In this document: piece after piece, positions 33,343 through 41,585 of the stretch
Layout of the letters: each line of letters starts with the position of its first letter
How positions within the stretch are numbered: the first letter of the stretch is position 1
From: HGM04593 sp045654885
GTDB lineage: Bacteria > Bacteroidota > Bacteroidia > Bacteroidales > Bacteroidaceae
Assembly (NCBI GenBank): GCA_045654885.1
Contig: JAZOOF010000049.1
Location: forward strand, 18,113-82,112
DNA length: 64,000 bases
Direction: 5' to 3'
Translations under genes and position numbers: made by a program
The notes under the pieces: model-generated
Seen by the model: only the letters and a program-made list of their open reading frames with translations
Databases searched by the model: none
What the model was told of the DNA's origin: nothing

Positions 33343-34278
33343 TCATATCAGTTTCTTAAAGTATTCAATTGTGTGTTCCAAGCCTTCGTCGAGTTTTATG
33401 TTGGGCTGCCAACCGCCAAGCATGTGGTTTGCAAGTGAGATATCGGGCTTGCGCTGGCGAGGATCGTCCTGTGGCAGGGGTTCAAATATTATCTTCGAAT
33501 CAGAACCGGTTAACTCAATTACCTTCTGTGCAAGTTCCAGCATTGTGAACTCGCCGGGGTTACCGATGTTCACCGGCCCGGTAAAATCGTCACCGGTCTC
33601 CATCATGCGCACCATGCCCTCGACAAGGTCGTCCACGTACTGGAAACTGCGTGTTTGTTTGCCGTCGCCATAGATGGTGATGTCCTTGCCTTGTAGTGCC
33701 TGTACAATGAAGTTCGACACCACGCGGCCGTCGTTCATGCTCATGCGTGGGCCATAGGTGTTGAATATGCGTATAATCTTTATCTTTACGTTGTTCTGGC
33801 GGTGATAGTCCATGAACAGAGTCTCGGCACAACGTTTGCCCTCGTCGTAGCAGGAGCGTATGCCAATGGGGTTCACGTTGCCCCAATACTCCTCGACCTG
33901 CGGGTGGATGTGCGGGTCGCCATAGACTTCGCTTGTCGATGCCTGCAGAATCTTCGCACCTACGCGCTTTGCAAGGCCAAGCATGTTCATTGAGCCAATC
34001 ACACAGGTCTGTATGGTCTTTACAGGGTCGTGCTGGTAGTGTACGGGCGATGCGGGGCAGGCAAGGTTGTATATCTCGTCGACCTCGGCCGTGTAGGGCT
34101 GTGTGATGTCGTGGCGCACAAGCTCAAAGTGGTCGTTGCCAATGAGATGGCGGATGTTGTCCTTGCTGCCCGTGAAGTAGTTGTCGAGGCAGATGACATC
34201 GTTCCCGTCATTCAACAGCCTTTCGCAAAGGTGTGACCCTATGAAGCCGGCTCCTCCTGTTACAAGTATTCGTTTCAT
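33343..34278 (-). CDS. UDP-glucuronic acid decarboxylase (UXS-type SDR)
   Basis: Forms UDP-xylose from UDP-glucuronate. 311 residues with GGAGFIG (8-14), STSEVYG (114-120) and the catalytic Tyr144-x3-Lys148. The NYFTGSKDNI and DDPRQRKPDISLA segments are typical of UXS. Third in the valS - coiled-coil - uxs unit, 9 bp after the previous gene. Probably feeds surface glycan synthesis. Confidence 0.87.
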   Translation of the reverse strand: MKRILVTGGAGFIGSHLCERLLNDGNDVICLDNYFTGSKDNIRHLIGNDHFELVRHDITQPYTAEVDEIYNLACPASPVHYQHDPVKTIQTCVIGSMNMLGLAKRVGAKILQASTSEVYGDPHIHPQVEEYWGNVNPIGIRSCYDEGKRCAETLFMDYHRQNNVKIKIIRIFNTYGPRMSMNDGRVVSNFIVQALQGKDITIYGDGKQTRSFQYVDDLVEGMVRMMETGDDFTGPVNIGNPGEFTMLELAQKVIELTGSDSKIIFEPLPQDDPRQRKPDISLANHMLGGWQPNIKLDEGLEHTIEYFKKLI

Positions 34279-34287
34279 ATAAGTATC

Positions 34288-35178
34288 TTATTCAAAAACG
34301 GCATATCCCTCGCCAATCATGTTTCCGTCAACAAAGATGTAGGCAAGGTAACGTCCCTCCTGCAATGTCTCTTCAATGTTCCAGTAGAAGACGAGTGGCA
34401 CCTCTTCACCGCCGAACTCAAAATCCCTGTACATAGAGTAGCTTATGTCGCGGTTCTCGTATTTGAATGTGTTGCTGTATCCCTTTGTCAGCGGCTCGCC
34501 GCCGGGCTGCATAATCCTCACATAGGCTCTCTTGTCGCCTGTGCTTGCGGTTATGTTCTTCGAGATGGTGCAGCTCACGCAAATCTGCTTGGCACGCTTA
34601 ATGCTTGTAGTCTCTTTGCCGTTGCTGCGCAGCATTGTCACGCTCACATTTGTTGCATCGAGCTGCGATGCAAGGTCTACCTTGTGGCTCAGCTCCTTCT
34701 TCTCCTTTGCCAGTTCGTTCCTCTCCTTTTCGGCCTTCTTCTTGCCGGCGATGAGCTTGCTGTTCTCGTTCTTCAGCTCGGTGTTTTCGCGGAAGAGTGA
34801 ATCAATCTGCACCATGTAGTTCTCAAGCACTCCGCGCAGGGTCTTCAATTCCTTCTTCAGGCGCTTGATTTCGGCTGCGTTTGTTGCTTTTGTGCTCTGC
34901 AACTCTTCATACAGCTGCTGTGTGCGCAACTGCTCCTGCTCAAGCTTCACAAGCAGTGAGTCGTTGCTCAGAATCTTCTTCTTCAGCTCGTCATACTCCA
35001 TCTGTGCAGCCTGCAGGTCGTTGAGCATCTCCTCCTGTTCAAGGGCAATGAGTTCCTGTATCTCCTCGTGTTGCTTCTCGCTCTCCTTCAGGTTGTTCCA
35101 AATGAGTGCCAGACCGGTTGCCAGGGCGACAACAAGCACGGCAAGAGATATTATTATAATCTTTTTCTTATCCATCAC
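34288..35178 (-). CDS. Membrane-anchored coiled-coil protein of unknown function
   Basis: 296 residues. A single N-terminal TM helix (around 6-27) is followed by a long coiled coil (about 30-170, rich in EELKKK and ERNELAKEKKEL) and a C-terminal beta-rich domain (GDKRAYVRIMQPGGEPL, ending GYAVFE). Topology is probably periplasmic. It lies between valS (12 bp) and uxs (9 bp). I recognise the type from Bacteroidales but not a function. Confidence 0.7.
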   Translation of the reverse strand: MMDKKKIIIISLAVLVVALATGLALIWNNLKESEKQHEEIQELIALEQEEMLNDLQAAQMEYDELKKKILSNDSLLVKLEQEQLRTQQLYEELQSTKATNAAEIKRLKKELKTLRGVLENYMVQIDSLFRENTELKNENSKLIAGKKKAEKERNELAKEKKELSHKVDLASQLDATNVSVTMLRSNGKETTSIKRAKQICVSCTISKNITASTGDKRAYVRIMQPGGEPLTKGYSNTFKYENRDISYSMYRDFEFGGEEVPLVFYWNIEETLQEGRYLAYIFVDGNMIGEGYAVFE

Positions 35179-35190
35179 TTCAACCTGCGG

Positions 35191-37941
35191 TTACTTTGAC
35201 AGTTTCTGTATGCTCTCCTTCAGCATTGCAATCTTCTCCATTGCGTCGGACTGCTTCTTGCGCTCAATGGCAATAATCTTCTCGGGAGCCTTGTTGACGA
35301 AGTTGGGGTTGCCAAGCTTAGCCTCAACGCTCTTGAGGAACTTCTCGTGGTATGCGAGCTCCTCCTGCATCTTTGCAATCTCGGCATCCTTGTCAATGAG
35401 TGAGCCCATGGGGATAGCGAACTCTGTTGTGCCCACGCGGAATGACACGGCAGTGTCATCGGGTGTTGCAACGCACTCCAGCGACGAGAGGTTTGCCATC
35501 TTTGTCATCACGCACTCAAGGCCTGCAACGGGCGACTCGCCCACTATCTGCAGTGCCAACGGCTCGCGTGGCGAGAGGTTCTTCTGCTGGCGTGTAGCAC
35601 GTACACCGCCAATTACCTCCTTCATTATTGCAATCTTGCCAAGGAATGCCTCGTCGCACTCTGCTGCAAGCTCCTTTGTGCTCTGTACCATGATACTCTC
35701 GCCATCCTTGCGCTCCTTGATGTTCTGCCACAACTCCTCGGTGATGAATGGCATGAATGGGTGGAGCAGACGCAACAGGCTGTCGAAGAAGCCTAATGTT
35801 GCCTCATATGTGGCTGCATCGATTGGTGAGCCGTATGCAGGTTTAATCATCTCAAGGTACCATGCCGAGAACTCGTCCCAGAAGAGTGAGTAGACGGTCA
35901 TCAATGCCTCGTTAAGGCGGTATTTGCCAAAGAGGTCGTCGAGTGACGCTGCTGCCTTTGCAAGTGTCTCGCCAAAGTACTTGATGGCAAGCTTGCTGCT
36001 CTCGGGCTGCTCAATCTCGCTGCTTACGTTCCAGCCCTTTACAAGGCGGAATGCGTTCCATATCTTGTTACAGAAGTTGCGTCCCTGCTCGCAGAGGCTG
36101 TCGTCGAAGAGAATGTCGTTGCCCGCAGGTGCCGATAGCATGATACCCATGCGTACACCGTCGGCACCGTAACGTGCGATGAGTTCAAGCGGGTCGGGGC
36201 TGTTGCCAAGCGACTTGCTCATCTTGCGGCCGAGCTTGTCGCGTACGATACCTGTGAAGTAAACGTTCTTGAACGGCATGTCACCCTCGTATTCGTAACC
36301 GGCCATAATCATACGTGCCACCCAGAAGAAGATGATATCCGGGCCTGTCACCAGGTCGTTTGTGGGGTAGTAGTAGCTTATCTCCTTGTTGCCCGGGTCA
36401 AGAATACCGTTGAACAGCGAGATTGGCCACAACCAAGAGCTGAACCATGTGTCGAGTGCATCCTCGTCGTGGCGGAGCTCCTCGGCAGTGATGTTCTCAT
36501 AGCCCGGGATAGCCTTTGCAAGTGCAAGCGCCTCCTCGCGGCTCTCGGCTACAACAAACTGCTCCTCGGCGCCCTCGGCTACGGGCAGGAAGTATGCAGG
36601 GATGCGGTGACCCCACCACAGCTGGCGGCTGATGCACCAGTCCTGTATGTTAGCAAGCCAGTTGTTGTAAGTAGTCTTGTATTTTGTAGGGTAGAACTTC
36701 AGTTTGTCCTCCATTACCGGTGGCAATGCTATGTCGGCAAAGTGCTGCATGCGCAGGAACCACTGCATGCAAAGGCGTGGCTCAACAGCAGTGTCGGCAT
36801 TGCGCTCGCTGTAACCCACCTTGTTGTCGTAGTCCTCAATCTTCTCCAGGAGGTCGGCTGCAGCAAGGTCTTTGGCAATCTGTGCGCGAACCTCCATGCG
36901 GTCCTGACCTACGTACATTCCTGCAGCCTCGCTGATGGTGGCATCGGCATTGAAGATGTCTATTGTCTCAAGGTTATGTGTCTTGCCCAGCATGTAGTCA
37001 TTGGTGTCGTGTGCAGGGGTAACCTTCAGGCAACCTGTACCGAACTCAATCTCTACATATCGGTCCTCGATAACGGGGATTGAACGATTTACCAATGGTA
37101 CAATCACTCTCTTGCCCTTGAGCCAGCTGTTCTTGGGGTCCTTGGGGTTGATGCACATTGCGGTATCACCCATGATTGTCTCGGGACGTGTTGTTGCAAC
37201 AACAGCATAGCGGCGGCCGTTGGCGTCGCGGTGCAGAATCTGGTGCTTCACTGTTGGGTCGAAAGCGTCGGTTGCAGCAAGTGTCACTGCATCGGCCTCC
37301 TCGCCGTCGGTGCAGCCGGCAGCCTCGTCAACATAGTATCTCAGGTAGTAGAGCTTGCTCTTCTCCTCCTTATAGATAACTTCCTCGTTGCTCAGTGCTG
37401 TCTGTGCCTTGGGATCCCAGTTCACCATGCGCAGGCCACGGTAGATGAGTCCCTTGTTGTAGAGGTCGCAGAACACCTTGATTACGCTCTTGCTGCGAAT
37501 CTCGTCCATGGTGAACGATGTGCGGTCCCAGTCGCACGATGCGCCGAGCTTGCGCAACTGCTGCAGGATTATGCCGCCGTGCTCGTCGGTCCACTCCCAA
37601 GCGTGCTTCAGGAACTCCTCACGTGTGAGGTCGCTCTTCTTTATGCCCTGGCCGGCGAGTTTCTTCACCACCTTTGCCTCTGTGGCAATTGATGCGTGGT
37701 CGGTACCCGGTACCCAACATGCGTTCTTGCCGAGCATACGTGCGCGGCGTACAAGGATATCCTGGATGGTGTTGTTGAGCATGTGACCCATGTGCAACAC
37801 ACCTGTTACGTTTGGTGGTGGGATTACAATTGTGTAAGGCTCTCTCTCATCGGGCTCCGAGTGGAAAAGGTTGTTCTTCAACCAATACTCGTACCATTTC
37901 TCCTCAACCTCTGCGGGTATGTAAGTGCTTGCTAAGCTCAT
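35191..37941 (-). CDS. valS: Valine--tRNA ligase (class I)
   Basis: 916 residues. The HIGH-like signature is GVLHMGHML and the KMSKS loop is RKMSKSLGNS. An editing domain, a helical anticodon domain, and a C-terminal coiled coil (EIAKMQEELAYHEKFLKSVE) are present. Heads the valS operon. A -7 box is at 37992. Confidence 0.96.
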   Translation of the reverse strand: MSLASTYIPAEVEEKWYEYWLKNNLFHSEPDEREPYTIVIPPPNVTGVLHMGHMLNNTIQDILVRRARMLGKNACWVPGTDHASIATEAKVVKKLAGQGIKKSDLTREEFLKHAWEWTDEHGGIILQQLRKLGASCDWDRTSFTMDEIRSKSVIKVFCDLYNKGLIYRGLRMVNWDPKAQTALSNEEVIYKEEKSKLYYLRYYVDEAAGCTDGEEADAVTLAATDAFDPTVKHQILHRDANGRRYAVVATTRPETIMGDTAMCINPKDPKNSWLKGKRVIVPLVNRSIPVIEDRYVEIEFGTGCLKVTPAHDTNDYMLGKTHNLETIDIFNADATISEAAGMYVGQDRMEVRAQIAKDLAAADLLEKIEDYDNKVGYSERNADTAVEPRLCMQWFLRMQHFADIALPPVMEDKLKFYPTKYKTTYNNWLANIQDWCISRQLWWGHRIPAYFLPVAEGAEEQFVVAESREEALALAKAIPGYENITAEELRHDEDALDTWFSSWLWPISLFNGILDPGNKEISYYYPTNDLVTGPDIIFFWVARMIMAGYEYEGDMPFKNVYFTGIVRDKLGRKMSKSLGNSPDPLELIARYGADGVRMGIMLSAPAGNDILFDDSLCEQGRNFCNKIWNAFRLVKGWNVSSEIEQPESSKLAIKYFGETLAKAAASLDDLFGKYRLNEALMTVYSLFWDEFSAWYLEMIKPAYGSPIDAATYEATLGFFDSLLRLLHPFMPFITEELWQNIKERKDGESIMVQSTKELAAECDEAFLGKIAIMKEVIGGVRATRQQKNLSPREPLALQIVGESPVAGLECVMTKMANLSSLECVATPDDTAVSFRVGTTEFAIPMGSLIDKDAEIAKMQEELAYHEKFLKSVEAKLGNPNFVNKAPEKIIAIERKKQSDAMEKIAMLKESIQKLSK

Positions 37942-37991
37942 AGTATTTTGAATTTTATATTTTTATTCCAAATTAAATGTTTTCTAAATTG

Positions 37992-37999
37992 CAAAGTTA
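37992..37999 (-). promoter_or_regulatory. -7 box of the valS promoter
   Basis: TAACTTTG on minus, 51 bp before the valS ATG. No -33 element at the right distance. Confidence 0.4.
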
Positions 38000-38104
38000 A
38001 CTCTTATTATTAAAATATTCATCTTTACAAAGCAAAAAAATCACTAAATCGCCATTTGTTGGTGCAAAATATCCGCGATGGTTTCTAAATTCGTTGTTTT
38101 GTCT

Positions 38105-38112
38105 TATTTTTG
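38105..38112 (+). promoter_or_regulatory. -7 box of the mazG promoter
   Basis: TATTTTTG on plus, 20 bp before the chosen mazG ATG at 38133, which implies a leader of only about 16 nt and supports that start over the upstream ATG at 38094. Confidence 0.5.
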
Positions 38113-38132
38113 TATCATTAACGAATATTACC

Positions 38133-38918
38133 ATGCATAGTAGAGAAGAGATTTTGGAGGCTTTCGGACGTTTTCTGGATGTCCTTGACGAGTTGCGCGA
38201 GAAGTGTCCGTGGGACAGGAAACAGACAAACAGCAGCCTGCGCCCGAATACAATAGAGGAGTGTTTTGAACTGTCCGATGCCCTTGTGGCCGATGACACG
38301 CAGAATATATGCAAGGAGCTTGGCGATGTGCTGCTGCACGTTGCCTTCTATGCCAAGATTGCGCGTGAGAAACAGCAGTTCGACATGAAGGATGTGTGTG
38401 ACCGTCTGTGCGATAAACTTATCTACCGTCACCCGCATGTCTTTGGCGATGCCGTTGCCGAGACTGCCGGCGAGGTGTGCAAGAACTGGGAGCAGCTGAA
38501 GATGACCGAAAAGGATGGCAACAAGACTATCCTCAGTGGAGTGCCCGTCTCAATGCCATCGCTCATAAAGGCCTATCGCATGCAGGAGAAAGCAGCAAAT
38601 GTAGGTTTCGATTGGGCAAAGAAAGAGGAAGTGTGGGCAAAGGTAAAGGAGGAAATTGCCGAAATTGAGCAGGAGATGCAGCGTGACGATGCCGTGAACA
38701 TGGAAAAGGAGTTCGGCGACCTGCTGTTCAGTCTTGTGAATGCGTCGCGTCTCTATGGCATTAACCCCGACAACGCTCTTGAACAGACAAACAACAAGTT
38801 CCGTCGCCGTTTCAACTATGTCGAGGAACATACAATAGGTCAAGGTCGCAACTTGCGCGACATGTCGCTCGATGAGATGGATTCCCTTTGGGACGAGGCA
38901 AAGAAACAGGGACTGTAG
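38133..38918 (+). CDS. mazG: Nucleoside triphosphate pyrophosphohydrolase
   Basis: 261 residues. Hydrolyses NTPs or aberrant nucleotides to NMP and PPi. Two MazG repeats are visible: the first with LREKCPWDRKQTNSSL and NTIEECFELSDAL (EExxE-type metal motif), the second with EIAEIEQEM and FGDLLFSLVNASRLYGI. The ATG at 38133 fits the -7 box upstream. Followed by a strong terminator. Confidence 0.93.
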   Translation: MHSREEILEAFGRFLDVLDELREKCPWDRKQTNSSLRPNTIEECFELSDALVADDTQNICKELGDVLLHVAFYAKIAREKQQFDMKDVCDRLCDKLIYRHPHVFGDAVAETAGEVCKNWEQLKMTEKDGNKTILSGVPVSMPSLIKAYRMQEKAANVGFDWAKKEEVWAKVKEEIAEIEQEMQRDDAVNMEKEFGDLLFSLVNASRLYGINPDNALEQTNNKFRRRFNYVEEHTIGQGRNLRDMSLDEMDSLWDEAKKQGL

Positions 38919-38952
38919 TTTCTGTTTCTGCCCTTTTGACAATTCGGCAATA

Positions 38953-38995
38953 AGACGAGAAGAGGTTCACGGGACTCGTGAACCTCTTCTCGTCT
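38953..38995. terminator. Bidirectional terminator between mazG and the ECF operon
   Basis: A 19-bp perfect inverted repeat (38953-38971 and 38977-38995), loop 5 nt, followed on plus by TGTCTTATT. It serves convergent units. Confidence 0.85.
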
Positions 38996-38999
38996 TGTC

Positions 39000-39473
39000 T
39001 TATTCGCTTTTCTTTCCTTTGTGGGCATTGTTCCTATGCTCTGTCATCTTTTTCATCAGGTCGCGCTGGAACATGCCCTCGGCATGCTGCACACGGCGCA
39101 ACTTGCAAGGCGGGAGCACATCAAGGTATTTATCTGTATATTCTCTTTCAAGCTTTGCAATCTCAATCTTGGTGTCGGCCATCTTGTATACAAAGTCGCG
39201 GCACTCCTCCTCGGTCATCTTCTCACCTCGCTGTTTCCTGAAATCCTTGCGTGCATTACGCTCAAGCTCGAATTTCTTCTTCTGCAACTCAAAGAAAAGG
39301 GGGAAGAATGCTTCGGCCTCCTCGGGTGTCAATCCCGCTTTTTCTGTTATGTATGTCTTCTGCTTTGTCTGGAACTCCTCGGGTGAGAAGTGTGGTCTTT
39401 TCTTCTGCTGTTCCTGGGCACTTGCCGTCAATGCAAGGAACATGAGCAATGATGCAAAAAATATCTTTTTCAT
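39000..39473 (-). CDS. Spy/CpxP-like periplasmic helical protein
   Basis: 157 residues. A signal peptide (1-20, ending TASAQ) is followed by an all-helical basic protein with LTPEEAEAFFPLFFELQKKKF, like the LTxxQ-containing CpxP/Spy periplasmic chaperone or heavy-metal sensor family. Third in an ECF sigma - anti-sigma-like - periplasmic operon (18 bp spacing), which fits envelope-stress sensing. Confidence 0.72.
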   Translation of the reverse strand: MKKIFFASLLMFLALTASAQEQQKKRPHFSPEEFQTKQKTYITEKAGLTPEEAEAFFPLFFELQKKKFELERNARKDFRKQRGEKMTEEECRDFVYKMADTKIEIAKLEREYTDKYLDVLPPCKLRRVQHAEGMFQRDLMKKMTEHRNNAHKGKKSE

Positions 39474-39491
39474 ATTGTTTATGGTTGGTTT

Positions 39492-39842
39492 TTATTCAAA
39501 ATCGCTCTCTGTCAAATAGCAATAGAACGTGTACTCGTCAATAGTATAACTGTTGAGTATGTTGTCAATGTAATCGTTGTCGGCATAGGCATTGTCGCTT
39601 GTAGTGCTGTCGCCGGTAACCTTGTGCCACGGTGCAATCAGGTTGGCTGTGATACCGAAGATTATTGCAACGGCAGCGGCATAACCAATTATGTGACTGA
39701 ACCTGCCAATCACATGGCTCTTGCGGCGATGTTCATTGGCGGGCTTGCCTGCTGTCGCATCAATTATCTTGCCGTTCAGTTGCTCAAAGTACCCTTCGGG
39801 TACAGTGAACAACTCTTTCTTTCTTTTATCGGGTTTCTCCAT
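39492..39842 (-). CDS. Anti-sigma-factor-like single-pass membrane protein
   Basis: 116 residues. A basic cytosolic N-terminus (KKELFTVPEGYFEQLNGKI) precedes one TM helix (around 50-70) and an acidic periplasmic tail rich in Asp, Tyr and Asn. The VPEGYFE motif and gene order (directly after an ECF sigma gene, 43 bp) are common in Bacteroidota anti-sigma-like membrane proteins. It lacks a ZAS zinc motif, so assignment rests on context. Confidence 0.6.
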   Translation of the reverse strand: MEKPDKRKKELFTVPEGYFEQLNGKIIDATAGKPANEHRRKSHVIGRFSHIIGYAAAVAIIFGITANLIAPWHKVTGDSTTSDNAYADNDYIDNILNSYTIDEYTFYCYLTESDFE

Positions 39843-39885
39843 AATTCAGTTCCTTAACTATAAGACGCAAACTTTTGTCTTTGGT

Positions 39886-40440
39886 TTAATCGGCTTTGCT
39901 TAAATATTCCTCAATTTTCTTCACTGCTATGTGATACGATGCCTTCAATGCACCCACGCTGGTGTCAAGTATGGCCGAAATCTCCTCGTATTTCATCTCC
40001 TCATAATATTTCATGTTGAATACAAGACGTTGTTTCTGGGGCAGCCGGGCAATGGCCTCCTGCAGCATCGCATCGGCTCTGTCGCCGTTGAAGAATATGT
40101 CGCTCTCCAGTTGCTCGGCAATGGCTCCCTCGGGTGTGTCCAACGAAATCAGCGTTCCCCGGTTCCTGTTCAGAAAAGTGAGAGTCTCGTTTATTGCAAT
40201 GCGGTATAGCCATGTCGAAATCCTCGATTTTCCCTGGAACGTGCCTATGTTCATCCATGCCTTTATAAACGTGTTCTGCACAATGTCGTCGGCATCGTCG
40301 TGCGCCAGTACCATGCGTCTGATGTGCCGGTAAATCTCCTCGCTGTACTCCTTTACAATGGCAGAGAATGCCGCAGCCCTAAGGTTTTCGTCCTTGAGCT
40401 GTGCTACTATTCTCTCTTCATTGTATTCCTTGCCTGGCAC
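39886..40440 (-). CDS. ECF RNA polymerase sigma factor
   Basis: 184 residues. Region 2 has DADDIVQNTFIKAWMN and STWLYRIAINETLTFLNRNR. Region 4 has LPQKQRLVFNMKYYEEMKYEEI and TSVGALKASYHIAVKKIEEYL. Classical ECF family, first in a three-gene envelope-stress-like operon with an anti-sigma-like protein and a Spy-like protein. Confidence 0.92.
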   Translation of the reverse strand: MPGKEYNEERIVAQLKDENLRAAAFSAIVKEYSEEIYRHIRRMVLAHDDADDIVQNTFIKAWMNIGTFQGKSRISTWLYRIAINETLTFLNRNRGTLISLDTPEGAIAEQLESDIFFNGDRADAMLQEAIARLPQKQRLVFNMKYYEEMKYEEISAILDTSVGALKASYHIAVKKIEEYLSKAD

Positions 40441-40548
40441 TGTATAGTATGTTTTTCTTTTGACTGAAAAAATGTCCGAAGGTTTAGATGCTGTTTGAAC
40501 TTCCTTCGAAAATAAGTTTACATTGTGTACTGAAATTTGAACAGTCTC

Positions 40549-41463
40549 TTAATCTATGCAGAATGTGTCGCCCTCGTTGACGGCTGTTGTTTCAGGGAAA
40601 ATCTCCCGTGCCTCCTCCTGCAGCGTATCGGGGGTATCGTAGCGCGATGAGTAGTGCCCGATGAGCAGTCTCTTTGCCCCGGCATCCTTTGCAACCTGCG
40701 CAGCCTGTCGTGCCGTGCTGTGCATGGTCTGTGCGGCACGTTCCTTTTCGCTGTCGGCAAATGTGGCTTCGTGATAAAGCAGGTCTACATCTTTCAGCTG
40801 CATGCTGTTGTCGCAGGGGGCGGTGTCGCTGCAGTAGGCATAGCTGCGTGAGCGGTCGGCATCCTTTGTTAGCCTGCTGTTGGGGATTGTCTCGCCATCC
40901 GGGGTGGTATAGTCTGCACCCTCCTTTATTGCCTGGCGCATGTAGGTGGGTATATTGTAGAAATTTACCATATCACCTATAAGGTGACGCTGCTTTGGTT
41001 TTTCGCGGAACAGGAAACCGCAGCATGGCATGCGGTGCTTCAGCGGAATGGTCTCCACTGTTATTGTGTTGTCCTCGAAGATTATCTGCTGCCTTGCCGC
41101 GTCTATGCTATGGAAAAAGAGCGGGTAGTTCATGCCCTTGCAGAAGAAGTCTATCTGCGGCTTCATCACCTCTTCGAGATTATGGTCGGCATATATATGC
41201 AGTGGGGCAGTGCGCCCAAGCAGTGCGAATGTCGATATCAGGCCAATGAGCCCGAAACAGTGGTCGCCGTGCAGGTGCGAAATGAAGATGTGGTTTATGA
41301 ACGAGAAGTGTATGTGCTGTCTGCGAAGTTGCAGCTGTGTGCCTTCGCCGCAGTCAATCATGAACTGCTTGTTCCCAATTTTCACAACCTGTGCCGTGGC
41401 ATTGTGTCTTGTTGTGGGTAATGCAGAACCACAACCTAAAATGTGTATCTCAAATGGTTCCAT
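40549..41463 (-). CDS. rnz: Ribonuclease Z
   Basis: 304 residues. Trims the 3' ends of tRNA precursors. Metallo-beta-lactamase fold with FISHLHGDHCFGL (HxHxDH zinc motif), a later TLQE-type region and LLIGHYSSRYD. The start at 41463 sits only a few nucleotides after the predicted transcription start, so the mRNA may be leaderless. Confidence 0.93.
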   Translation of the reverse strand: MEPFEIHILGCGSALPTTRHNATAQVVKIGNKQFMIDCGEGTQLQLRRQHIHFSFINHIFISHLHGDHCFGLIGLISTFALLGRTAPLHIYADHNLEEVMKPQIDFFCKGMNYPLFFHSIDAARQQIIFEDNTITVETIPLKHRMPCCGFLFREKPKQRHLIGDMVNFYNIPTYMRQAIKEGADYTTPDGETIPNSRLTKDADRSRSYAYCSDTAPCDNSMQLKDVDLLYHEATFADSEKERAAQTMHSTARQAAQVAKDAGAKRLLIGHYSSRYDTPDTLQEEAREIFPETTAVNEGDTFCID

Positions 41464-41470
41464 AGTGTGG

Positions 41471-41502
41471 CAAATTTACTTATTAGAGCGCTAAAAAGCA
41501 AA
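41471..41502 (-). promoter_or_regulatory. Promoter of rnz, very close to the start codon
   Basis: TTTG (41499-41502) and TAAATTTG (41471-41478) on minus, 20 nt apart, a near-perfect match. The -7 box ends 8 bp before the ATG, leaving a predicted leader of about 2-5 nt. Confidence 0.65.
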
Positions 41503-41529
41503 TAGTCTATCACTATTTGAAATAAAAAA

Positions 41530-41559
41530 GTTAAGGCTGTCCATGCGGACAGCCTTAAC
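41530..41559 (-). terminator. Terminator of rpsA
   Basis: A 13-bp perfect stem (41530-41542 and 41547-41559), 4-nt loop, followed on minus by a T tract, 27 bp after the rpsA stop. Confidence 0.9.
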
Positions 41560-41585
41560 CGTAGATATTGTGTGAATCAATTCAA

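Noticed and set aside
38094..38132. Upstream ATG of mazG
   Set aside because: It would place the start before the -7 box, and the extension lacks family similarity.
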